Of a stretch of 6,341 nucleotides of DNA, positions 1 to 5,087 are shown one piece after another. The notes under the pieces were generated by a model. The model searched no databases and was not told the DNA's origin. It worked only from the letters and a program-made list of their open reading frames with translations. Each line of letters starts with the position of its first letter. Positions within the stretch are counted from its first letter, which is position 1. The stretch lies in the NCBI GenBank assembly GCA_001464165.1, contig LNEX01000257.1, positions 1 to 6,341 on the forward strand, in the 5' to 3' direction. Origin of the DNA: a bacterium Ga0077546 (GTDB lineage Bacteria > Cyanobacteriota > Vampirovibrionia > Obscuribacterales > Obscuribacteraceae). The translations under genes and the position numbers were made by a program.

Positions 1-60
1 GTTATCGCTCTAATCCGGACCATCTCAAACTAAACCGTTATCGCTCTAATCCGGACCATC
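1..60. repeat. 24-bp direct repeat, two copies, 36-bp period
   Basis: The 24 bases at 1-24 recur exactly at 37-60. Each copy begins GTTATCGCTC and ends GGACCATC. The 12 bases between copies (25-36) differ from the 12 after the second copy. The array may continue to the left of the window, so the copy number is unknown. One plus-strand frame (from position 3) reads through both copies and would encode a repeated RYRSNPDH peptide, because 36 is a multiple of three. Every other frame is interrupted by stops within the unit. Whether this is an intergenic tandem repeat or the end of a repetitive protein gene cannot be decided here. The unit shares the words TATCGCTC and CTCAAAC with the terminator hairpin at 85-118. 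Confidence 0.85.
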
Positions 61-82
61 AACCAGCGCAAGCCACACGAAC

Positions 83-118
83 AAAAAAAGGTTTGAGCGA
101 TATCGCTCAAACCTTTTT
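83..118. terminator. Bidirectional intrinsic terminator (perfect palindrome)
   Basis: Positions 85-118 form a perfect 34-bp inverted repeat centred between 101 and 102. The core arm is GGTTTGAGCG, followed by the central ATAT and then CGCTCAAACC. It is flanked by A5 on the left and T5 on the right of the plus strand. On the minus strand the stem is followed by seven Ts (89-83). It lies about 65 bp past the stop of the minus-strand TPR gene and is best read as its Rho-independent terminator. Because it also ends in a T-run on the plus strand, it can terminate a rightward transcript entering from outside the window, suggesting a convergent neighbour to the left. Confidence 0.9.
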
Positions 119-183
119 CGTAACACGACATTTAGCAAAAAAGCACTTCACTACAAGCTCAGACGTACAACTCCACTCAAGCT

Positions 184-2154
184 TTAGTTCTTAAAGAACT
201 TTTCCACTGAGCTAAAAATCGACGACAACTTGCTTGTAGACTTGCCCTGCTCAAGCTTAAAGGCAATCTCGTCGCACTTCTCGGCACGCCTAGCAATCTT
301 CTCTGATTGCTTTTCAGGTAGACCGGGCTCTAGACTGACGTACGCACGATAGTGAAGAGCTGCTTCACGCAAAGGTGGAGCAGACTTGTTGTAGAGCTTC
401 TCCAACGTCTCCGCCAAACCCAAGTGAGCAGCAGAAAGGCGAGGATTGAGGTAGGCTGCATTTCTAAACTGGTCAATTGCGCTAGTCAACTGCTTCTTAC
501 GAGCAAGATCTTGCCCCAATGTCAATGACTGCCGAGCCTTGTCTCGAGCAGTGCTAACATTATTCAAACCCCGTTTAGAACGAGCGGCAGCATCTTCGTC
601 ACCAAATGTGCCACCACGCTTGTAGGCACTATCGGCGCTATCAAGATCGCGAATCATCAAAGCCATATCAGCGACGGCAAATACTTGAGCCGAAGTTGTG
701 CAATTAGCAATGACAGTAGCAAAAGCTTGAGTGGCTTCCTGATACTTAAACTGTGCCAGACAAGCTTCAGCATAAGCAATTCGTTGCGCATCATTGGTCG
801 GCGTTCCCAGCGTAGACAAATCAACGGGCTTGCCAGAAATAGCGCGTAGCTTGGCATCAGCCAAACGCAATTCCATATCATTCGGATTCAACTGAATAGC
901 TCGTTGAATGAAATTCTCTGCTGATTCAAAATTGTTGGACACAAAGAAAGCACCATTGGCTTCCTTCTGAGCCTTAATCATCAAAGTTCTGGTCATGCCT
1001 TTGACAGCATCAACATCCCCAGGGGCAAATCCCAAAACAGTTGTGTATTCCTTCAGCGCATCGTCGGTCTTTTCTAAGCGCAAATTGATATCACCAGCGC
1101 GACGATGTAAGTCGACGCTGTTCGGGCTTAACACTAGACCAGAGCGCAAATCACCAAGGGCCAACTCAAGGTCACCGCGCGACTCTCTGATATCTGCCAT
1201 GCGCAGATACGCATCATCGCTCTCTGCTTTGATTAAAATCGCGGCTTGATACTCTTTAATGGCAGCAACTCGATTGTTCTGCAAGCGATAAACATCACCC
1301 AAGGCAATATGAGCTGGTGCACTATTGTTGTTAATGGAAAGTGAAGTGTTCAACGACTTGTAAGCATCATCAAGCATGCCCTGAGTGAGATAAGCCTTGC
1401 CTAAACCATAGTGAGCAGCGGCATTGTTGGAGCGCAGACTTATGGCCGAACCAAAATCGGTGAGCGCAGCAGCAGTATCACCAAGTTTCAAATCAATCAA
1501 ACCGCGCTGAACAAAGGCAGAGCTATATTGGGGATCAAGTTTAATAGCCATAGACAAACTATTTCTAGCGTCTTTCAATCGCCCCTGCTCACGCTGAACC
1601 AAACCTAAAGCAATGTAGGCTTCTGCGGCTTTCGGATCCAGCTTCAATGCCTGCCTGCAACCGGCCTCTGCCGAAACAAGAGTGGCATCACGCTGAGAAA
1701 TTACAGTCATTGATGATGACTGCAATCGATAAAGCTTAGACATCGACTGACCAACGAGGGCCAATGGAGTTTTACTATTGACTTTGAGGGCCTTTGCAAA
1801 TTGTTCATCAGCAGCATCAAGTTTGTATTGCTGAACAAGAGCGAATCCAAGCCCGGTCAGCGCGGCAGTGTCTCTGGAGTTCTTGTTTACAGCAGCGCGA
1901 AATGCATCTTGTGCTTGCGGGTACTTTCCGTCAAGCAACAATTTTTCAGCGGCAACAACATCGGCGGACAATTTTCCCTTAAATAGTCTATCGCGAAAAG
2001 CGTGAGGAGAGGTGCGGGAGCCCAAAGGAAGAGTCTTTGCCTTGGCAGTTGGTGCGGCCTTAGACTTCTGCGCCATGGCGCCGGGCACTGCCAACGACAC
2101 CATACTCAAACTAAGTGAAAGACTTAAAACAAAACCGGCTGCACGATTAAACAA
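184..2154 (-). CDS. Exported tetratricopeptide-repeat (TPR) protein
   Basis: This encodes about 656 residues with a Sec-type signal peptide followed by a long TPR solenoid, a fold that serves as a protein-protein interaction scaffold. I chose the TTG at 2154 as start because AGGAGG (2168-2163) lies 8 nt upstream and translation then begins MFNRAAGF, a classic signal peptide. The hydrophobic core runs to about residue 24, with a likely cut after AMA at 26-28. The ATG at 2184 has no ribosome site and would bury the signal under ten extra residues. TPR units follow at about 64-94, 95-128, 129-175 (with an insert), 176-209, 210-243, 244-277, 278-311, 312-345, 346-379 and 380-425, many with the ALG/LDP/A-hydrophobic pattern. 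More diverged units lie at about 460-490 and 544-611. A Lys/Ala-rich linker (29-50) follows the signal and the C-terminus is basic. No enzymatic domain or further membrane segment is seen. The partner is unknown. It appears monocistronic, ending at the hairpin at 83-118. Confidence 0.93.
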   Translation of the reverse strand: MFNRAAGFVLSLSLSLSMVSLAVPGAMAQKSKAAPTAKAKTLPLGSRTSPHAFRDRLFKGKLSADVVAAEKLLLDGKYPQAQDAFRAAVNKNSRDTAALTGLGFALVQQYKLDAADEQFAKALKVNSKTPLALVGQSMSKLYRLQSSSMTVISQRDATLVSAEAGCRQALKLDPKAAEAYIALGLVQREQGRLKDARNSLSMAIKLDPQYSSAFVQRGLIDLKLGDTAAALTDFGSAISLRSNNAAAHYGLGKAYLTQGMLDDAYKSLNTSLSINNNSAPAHIALGDVYRLQNNRVAAIKEYQAAILIKAESDDAYLRMADIRESRGDLELALGDLRSGLVLSPNSVDLHRRAGDINLRLEKTDDALKEYTTVLGFAPGDVDAVKGMTRTLMIKAQKEANGAFFVSNNFESAENFIQRAIQLNPNDMELRLADAKLRAISGKPVDLSTLGTPTNDAQRIAYAEACLAQFKYQEATQAFATVIANCTTSAQVFAVADMALMIRDLDSADSAYKRGGTFGDEDAAARSKRGLNNVSTARDKARQSLTLGQDLARKKQLTSAIDQFRNAAYLNPRLSAAHLGLAETLEKLYNKSAPPLREAALHYRAYVSLEPGLPEKQSEKIARRAEKCDEIAFKLEQGKSTSKLSSIFSSVEKFFKN

Positions 2155-2162
2155 AAGGAAAA

Positions 2163-2168
2163 CCTCCT
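2163..2168 (-). promoter_or_regulatory. Ribosome binding site deciding the TTG start
   Basis: The minus strand reads AGGAGG here, a full Shine-Dalgarno core, 8 nt before TTG at 2154. No comparable site precedes the upstream in-frame ATG at 2184. The spacing, together with the signal peptide that results, settles the start of the TPR gene. Confidence 0.8.
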
Positions 2169-2235
2169 GGCTACTAAAGCACATTGCCTAAAAGTCTTTG
2201 GCAACTTCCTAAGTTTGGCACAGATTAGCACCAGA

Positions 2236-2264
2236 ATCATGGCAGGGAAATAATCAACCGGCAA
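2236..2264 (-). promoter_or_regulatory. Possible sigma-70-type promoter of the TPR gene
   Basis: On the minus strand TTGCCG (2264-2259) is followed after exactly 17 nt by CATGAT (2241-2236). Each hexamer matches its consensus at four of six positions. Transcription from it would give a leader of roughly 75 nt before the TTG start. Found by eye only; other weak matches exist in this gap. Confidence 0.3.
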
Positions 2265-2366
2265 GAGCCTGACTAGAGCCACCATTGAGACTATTTGGGA
2301 AGCGCAGATTAAACCATAGCGGAAACAAAAGAAAGCACTGAGAGTCTGCACTCGCCTTCGCCATTA

Positions 2367-2393
2367 GAATAGGCAGGAGCGCGATTCCTATTC
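2367..2393. repeat. 7-bp inverted repeat with 13-nt loop
   Basis: GAATAGG at 2367-2373 is exactly complementary to CCTATTC at 2387-2393. No T-run follows on either side, so it is not a standard terminator. It sits over 100 bp upstream of the predicted TPR promoter and could be an operator, a weak hairpin or chance. Confidence 0.4.
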
Positions 2394-2679
2394 ATCGTTT
2401 AAATTAGGATAGTAGCTAGTAATGAGAGCCAATACAGCGATTTACAAACGACCAAATTTGCAAACCACTGATTGGCCCTCGCGGGTGGCGCAGAAGCCTA
2501 TTGGTGAGGGACTATCGTACGTAATCCCAACCAAAAGGTATCTACATGCTCGTTGTCAGCCATGCCCAGCACCGTGCCGAAGCAGGTGCATTGCAGTGGC
2601 AAAGGCCTTGGCACAAAATAGAATCGAGTTCTACTTTAATGCTGACCTTATCTGTTGACAGTCCTAATTTCCTTAACTA

Positions 2680-3102
2680 TCAGCTAGATATACAACTGTT
2701 TTTCGAGTACTGGAGTGCAATGCACTCTCTCAATACCCTAGCCAAGGTTCGCTCGGCACGACAGGCGACGTAAGGGTTTTCGTCCTCTGCCAACTTTCTC
2801 AACAGATACGCAGGCAAATGCGGATTTTCCGCCAGCCCGTAGCGCACATCAACACTAATATCTTCAACAGCACGTTCGATTAAACAGTGGTGAGTGCTTG
2901 CATTCTCAGCCACTGCCAATCTCACGTTTGGGTTACTGTCGTAGCTTAGAACTACGAGCAGCTCCATCGGTGTGTGCTTATTTTCAGCTAGGTGCAGTCT
3001 TACTTTGGTGTCGGCATGCTTGCAAAGCCGATGAAGCAGACCGCTAGCTAGCTCATTTCTTGAAGTATTAGGTTCCGTATACTGTTTCGCATCTATTTTC
3101 AT
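2680..3102 (-). CDS. Small LRV/HEAT-like repeat protein
   Basis: This 140-residue protein has no signal peptide or membrane segment and is probably cytoplasmic. After an N-terminal region (1-30) it holds helical repeats with an exact 26-residue period. VR..(L/V)AEN occurs at 34-41, 60-67 and 86-93, each followed by a helix with paired hydrophobics such as LLVVL, LIERA or LLRKLAED. A fourth, degenerate copy starts with YVACRAE at 111. This matches the leucine-rich-repeat-variant (LRV) pattern, D-x-x-x-VR-x-x-xAEN-x-x-x-P-x-x-x-LL, which is related to HEAT repeats. Such proteins are usually interaction modules; no enzymatic residues are visible and the partner is unknown. The start is well supported: GGAGG (3113-3109) lies 6 nt before ATG. 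The gene stands alone, convergent with nothing clear on the left and divergent from the HEPN-like fragment on the right. It ends in a Ser/Cys-rich tail beyond the repeats. Confidence 0.85.
   Translation of the reverse strand: MKIDAKQYTEPNTSRNELASGLLHRLCKHADTKVRLHLAENKHTPMELLVVLSYDSNPNVRLAVAENASTHHCLIERAVEDISVDVRYGLAENPHLPAYLLRKLAEDENPYVACRAERTLARVLRECIALQYSKNSCISS
2713..2727. repeat. 15-bp inverted repeat inside the 3' end of the LRV/HEAT-like gene
   Basis: GAGTGCA, a single A, then TGCACTC make a perfect palindrome with an odd centre (2720). The ten bases GTGCATTGCA on its minus strand also occur on the plus strand at 2586-2595, outside the gene. The repeat falls in the codons of the non-repeat C-terminal tail (ECIAL), so it could be an accidental coding palindrome or a binding site. 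No T-run follows. Confidence 0.4.
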
Positions 3103-3108
3103 TGTCAG

Positions 3109-3114
3109 CCTCCC
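3109..3114 (-). promoter_or_regulatory. Ribosome binding site of the LRV/HEAT-like gene
   Basis: The minus strand reads GGGAGG, with the GGAGG core ending 6 nt before the ATG at 3102. It fixes the start, and no alternative in-frame start nearby has a comparable site. Confidence 0.75.
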
Positions 3115-3162
3115 TTAGGCCCCCCTGCGTTAGTGCCAAACAATCTCGACACCACCCAATCT

Positions 3163-3180
3163 TCACGTTACGCTCACGTT
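3163..3180. promoter_or_regulatory. Possible OmpR/PhoB-type direct-repeat operator
   Basis: TCACGTT occurs at 3163-3169 and again at 3174-3180, with a 4-bp spacer, an 11-bp (one helical turn) period. This geometry is the one bound by tandem dimers of OmpR/PhoB-family response regulators. The half-site itself is not the E. coli Pho-box word. It lies 61 bp upstream of the LRV/HEAT-like start (minus strand) and about 20 bp before the HEPN-like fragment (plus strand), so it could act on either. Two copies only; chance is possible. Confidence 0.3.
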
Positions 3181-3195
3181 GTGATCAAGAAGTGA

Positions 3196-3408
3196 CCATC
3201 TGTGTTAAACCGCGTAAGAAACACGATCGCCCATTCCCCTTTCCGGCTTAAGCTGCCTGCTAAAATCCAAAACGAAGAAGCCGTCACAGCATGGGTTTTC
3301 AGCACCAAGCGAAAAGAGAAAAAATGCGTTAACATGGGGCGCAAACAAAACTTATATGGCTTAAAAGATGCATACAAAAAGTGCAAAGCGGAATTTGACA
3401 ACTTCTAA
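3196..3408 (+). pseudogene. Truncated HEPN-like protein, C-terminal fragment
   Basis: An open frame begins just after a TGA (3193-3195) and runs to TAA at 3406-3408; the first usable start is GTG at 3202, giving 68 residues. The opening residues LNRVRNTIAHS fit the HEPN active-site motif R-x4-6-H, here R-NTIA-H in the typical RN-x-x-AH setting. In intact HEPN proteins this motif lies in the last helices, after about 80-100 residues that are missing here. The remainder (VTAWVF, a lysine-rich turn, YGLKDAYKKCKAEFDNF) resembles the short strand-and-helix tail that often follows. The GTG has only a weak AAGAAG 9 nt upstream. Only about 90 bp separate it from the LRV/HEAT-like gene, so the N-terminal half is not in the window. 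I infer a decayed remnant of a HEPN ribonuclease-type protein; a genuine small protein is possible. The nucleotidyltransferase gene follows on the same strand after 74 bp. Confidence 0.45.
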
Positions 3409-3482
3409 AATGCACCGATTTTCCTAATAATTTGCCAAACTTCGCACAACAAAGCAAAAAGAAAAAACAATAAGAAGATGCA
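3409..3482 (+). other. A-rich leader upstream of the nucleotidyltransferase
   Basis: This 74-bp spacer is strongly A-rich and contains AAAAAGAAAAAA-type runs. TAAAAT at 3406-3411 and TAATAA at 3425-3430 resemble -10 elements, and a perfect TTGACA lies at 3395-3400, but no pair has proper spacing. The only ribosome-site-like sequence before the ATG is a weak AAGAAG. The leader may carry the promoter of the following gene; the evidence is thin. Confidence 0.3.
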
Positions 3483-3968
3483 ATGACAGGGTCAGAAATA
3501 ATCGCCAGCGAAAAGCTAGAAATCATCAAGCACCTGGTCTCCCTATTGAACGAACATAAAGTGCCGTATCAATTCACCGGCGGATTGGCCGGAAACATTC
3601 ACGGCTCCAAATGGCCCCTTAACGATATCGACCTAGAGATGCCTCGGGCACACATCGAATTAGTTGCTTATCTGCTTCGCCAGCACATTGTCTCGCCCCT
3701 GCGCTTCTATCAAGATGATGAATTTCAAATGGTGATGCTCAATTTGAAAATCAATGAAATCGAAGTTGATATCAATCAAATAGAAGCGCAACAAATTTGT
3801 CACAACGGCCAATGGGTTCCACTAATTGTTGACATCAAGAAGGCACAACTACTTCCGTTCCAGGGCCTAAAGGTGAGCGTCCAGCCCCTCGACCAACTTA
3901 TTGCCTATAAAGCCATGCTCGGCAGAACTAAAGATGTTGAGGATTTAGCCAAGCTACTCAATTTATAA
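3483..3968 (+). CDS. Nucleotidyltransferase-fold protein (AbiEii/MNT-like)
   Basis: This 161-residue soluble protein has the DNA polymerase-beta-like nucleotidyltransferase signature. FTGGLAGNIHGSK (31-43) gives the GG phosphate-binding turn, NDIDLEMP (47-54) supplies the metal-binding pair Asp48 and Asp50, and EVDIN (94-98) supplies the likely third acid, Asp96. The C-terminal LDQLIAYKAMLGRTKDVEDLAKLL (136-159) is the helix, with its K-x-x-x-x-R-x-KD pattern, that closes many small transferases of the AbiEii-toxin and aminoglycoside-nucleotidyltransferase-like clans. All three acids are present, so activity is likely: transfer of a nucleotide to a protein, RNA or small molecule. The substrate is not visible. 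It differs from classical MNT antitoxins, which carry GSRARG in place of GGLAGNIHG. The start is the first ATG; its ribosome site is poor. The HEPN-like fragment just upstream on the same strand recalls HEPN/nucleotidyltransferase toxin-antitoxin pairs, but the partner looks broken. A stand-alone housekeeping or resistance-type enzyme is also possible. Confidence 0.82.
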   Translation: MTGSEIIASEKLEIIKHLVSLLNEHKVPYQFTGGLAGNIHGSKWPLNDIDLEMPRAHIELVAYLLRQHIVSPLRFYQDDEFQMVMLNLKINEIEVDINQIEAQQICHNGQWVPLIVDIKKAQLLPFQGLKVSVQPLDQLIAYKAMLGRTKDVEDLAKLLNL

Positions 3969-3984
3969 ATCAGGCTGTCTTGCC

Positions 3985-4006
3985 AGAGAGAGAAAGAGAG
4001 AGAGAG
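3985..4006. repeat. AG-dinucleotide microsatellite
   Basis: Twenty-two bases of nearly pure AG repeat with one interruption (AAA at 3992-3994) lie in the 61-bp gap between the convergent nucleotidyltransferase and thrB genes. Such tracts are prone to replication slippage. It lies beyond both stop codons, so length changes would not alter either protein, though they might alter mRNA ends. No clear T-tailed hairpin was found in this gap. Confidence 0.85.
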
Positions 4007-4029
4007 TAAAGGGCCCGCTAAAGACCCAG

Positions 4030-4995
4030 CTATATATCAAGTTCTTGTATGCCTTGGTCATCCACTTGGCAATCAAGAATACGAGGGGGCTTGTTCTCGG
4101 TCTCGACCCAATAGCCCAAACGTTCTTTCACCTGCGCCTTGCGCTTTTCATGAACAATTACAAGCACTGAAGAACCAGCCCCAGAAAGCGTGCAACCCAT
4201 AATTGGTTCGTTCATCAACTCTCTGCGCAGTTTGGCAAGCTCAGGCACTAGTTGGGCCCGATAAGGTTCGTGCAATCGATCATCAAGGGCATCTTTAAAA
4301 GCTGACTCATCACGCCTGGCGACAGCGGCCACCAACGATGCCACTTTTTGCACATTGAATATGGCATCTTCCATCTTAACTTGAGCAGGAAGAACCGCTC
4401 TAGCATTAGCTGTAGTCAAACTATACTGTGGCGACACTACTAGCAAGTGCCACTCTTTAGGCCAATTTAAACGTTGAGTAACTATACTTTTACTAGAAGA
4501 AAAGGATGAAGGGCTCGAAACTACCATGTTCCCGAGTAAACAAGCTGCCAGATTTTCAGGATGCCCCTCCAGCAAACTGGCTTCGGCAAGCAAACTAGGA
4601 GCACTTGGAATGCGATCTTTCAAGACGCTGGCGGCCCAAAGGGCACCAAGAATAGCCGTGGCACTTGAACCCAGCCCCACACCCAAGGGAATCTCAGAAT
4701 CTACAATGATACGCACCCTCTGTAGAAGGTCGTGATCACGCTGCCAAAGCTTGCTCAAAATAGTATAGGTTAGCTTGCCTTGCTCTTGCGCCAGACTATT
4801 CTTGGCAATGCTGCCCTTAAAAGTAATCAGCGGTATTCCTGGATCATTTTCGTCAAGAACGAAAAATGTCATAGTGCTATAAATATTCAACGCTAAGCCA
4901 ACACAATCCAGACCAGACCCTAAATTACTGGTTGAACCAGGTAGCCTAAGGGTAAATCTACGACTTCTATCAAACGCTTTCTTTAAATCAGCCAT
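4030..4995 (-). CDS. thrB: Homoserine kinase
   Basis: This enzyme phosphorylates L-homoserine with ATP to O-phospho-L-homoserine (EC 2.7.1.39), the step before threonine synthase. The 321-residue product is of normal family length and cytoplasmic. All GHMP-kinase motifs are present. PGSTSNLGSGLDCVGLAL (19-36) is the substrate-side N-terminal motif of ThrB. PLGVGLGSSAT (103-113) is the glycine-rich ATP loop. LLEGHPENLAACLLGN (141-156) is the typical ThrB segment with Glu143 and Asn148. CTLSGAGSSVLVI (268-280) is the third GHMP motif. The match to homoserine kinase is much closer than to mevalonate or galactokinases, mainly through GHPENLA and the N-terminal NLGSGLDCVG. The ATG at 4995 is the natural start, about 20 residues before motif 1; no Shine-Dalgarno is seen before it. 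The gene is not beside thrC, hom or asd within the window. It is convergent with the nucleotidyltransferase gene and divergent from the epimerase gene. Confidence 0.95.
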   Translation of the reverse strand: MADLKKAFDRSRRFTLRLPGSTSNLGSGLDCVGLALNIYSTMTFFVLDENDPGIPLITFKGSIAKNSLAQEQGKLTYTILSKLWQRDHDLLQRVRIIVDSEIPLGVGLGSSATAILGALWAASVLKDRIPSAPSLLAEASLLEGHPENLAACLLGNMVVSSPSSFSSSKSIVTQRLNWPKEWHLLVVSPQYSLTTANARAVLPAQVKMEDAIFNVQKVASLVAAVARRDESAFKDALDDRLHEPYRAQLVPELAKLRRELMNEPIMGCTLSGAGSSVLVIVHEKRKAQVKERLGYWVETENKPPRILDCQVDDQGIQELDI

Positions 4996-5026
4996 GGCAA
5001 AAGAATGTCCAAATATTCAACCTTAA

Positions 5027-5055
5027 TTTATCCGAATTGCCGTCAGAGCTGCCAA
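5027..5055 (-). promoter_or_regulatory. Likely sigma-70-type promoter of thrB
   Basis: On the minus strand TTGGCA (5055-5050, five of six to consensus) is followed after exactly 17 nt by GATAAA (5032-5027, four of six). Transcription would begin near 5020, leaving a leader of about 25 nt before the ATG at 4995. The site overlaps the upstream in-frame TTG of the divergent epimerase, which argues that the epimerase starts further right, at 5088. Confidence 0.45.
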
Positions 5056-5087
5056 AATACCCTAGTAATAGTAGCAACAAAAATGCC

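Larger units (their letters stand above)
2185..2679. other. Gene-poor intergenic stretch
   Basis: About 500 bp between the TPR gene and the LRV/HEAT-like gene hold no convincing coding sequence. The left part contains the likely promoter of the TPR gene. There is a 7-bp inverted repeat (GAATAGG 2367-2373, CCTATTC 2387-2393, 13-nt loop). Pairs that could form RNA stems are CCCTC 2476-2480 with GAGGG 2506-2510, and GTGCC-G-AAG 2574-2582 with CTTGGCAC 2607-2614. Two overlapping plus-strand open frames (2422-2658 and 2546-2773) lack good ribosome sites and resemble no family I know. The stretch may hold a structured RNA or a decayed gene; neither is shown. Confidence 0.5.

Noticed and set aside
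1..60. Possible CRISPR array (24-bp repeat with 12-bp spacer)
   Set aside because: The spacing is far too short for CRISPR spacers, only two copies are visible, and no cas gene is present.
2422..2658. Plus-strand open frame of 78 codons
   Set aside because: Weak ribosome site, no recognisable family, odd Cys/Arg/Pro-rich composition, and overlap with another equally poor frame.
2546..2773. Plus-strand open frame of 75 codons
   Set aside because: Its last third is antisense to the well-supported LRV/HEAT-like gene, and nothing in it resembles a known protein.
3395..3411. Perfect TTGACA plus TAAAAT as a promoter for the nucleotidyltransferase gene
   Set aside because: The two elements are only 5 bp apart and cannot act as one promoter; no well-spaced -10 follows the TTGACA.
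4009..4029. GGG/CCC pairing between the convergent genes as a terminator
   Set aside because: The stem is too short and the T-run is poor on both strands.
5037..5087. Start of the epimerase at TTG 5037
   Set aside because: No ribosome site; it adds a Ser/Asn/Pro leader before the canonical opening of the fold and overlaps the probable thrB promoter. Not fully excluded.
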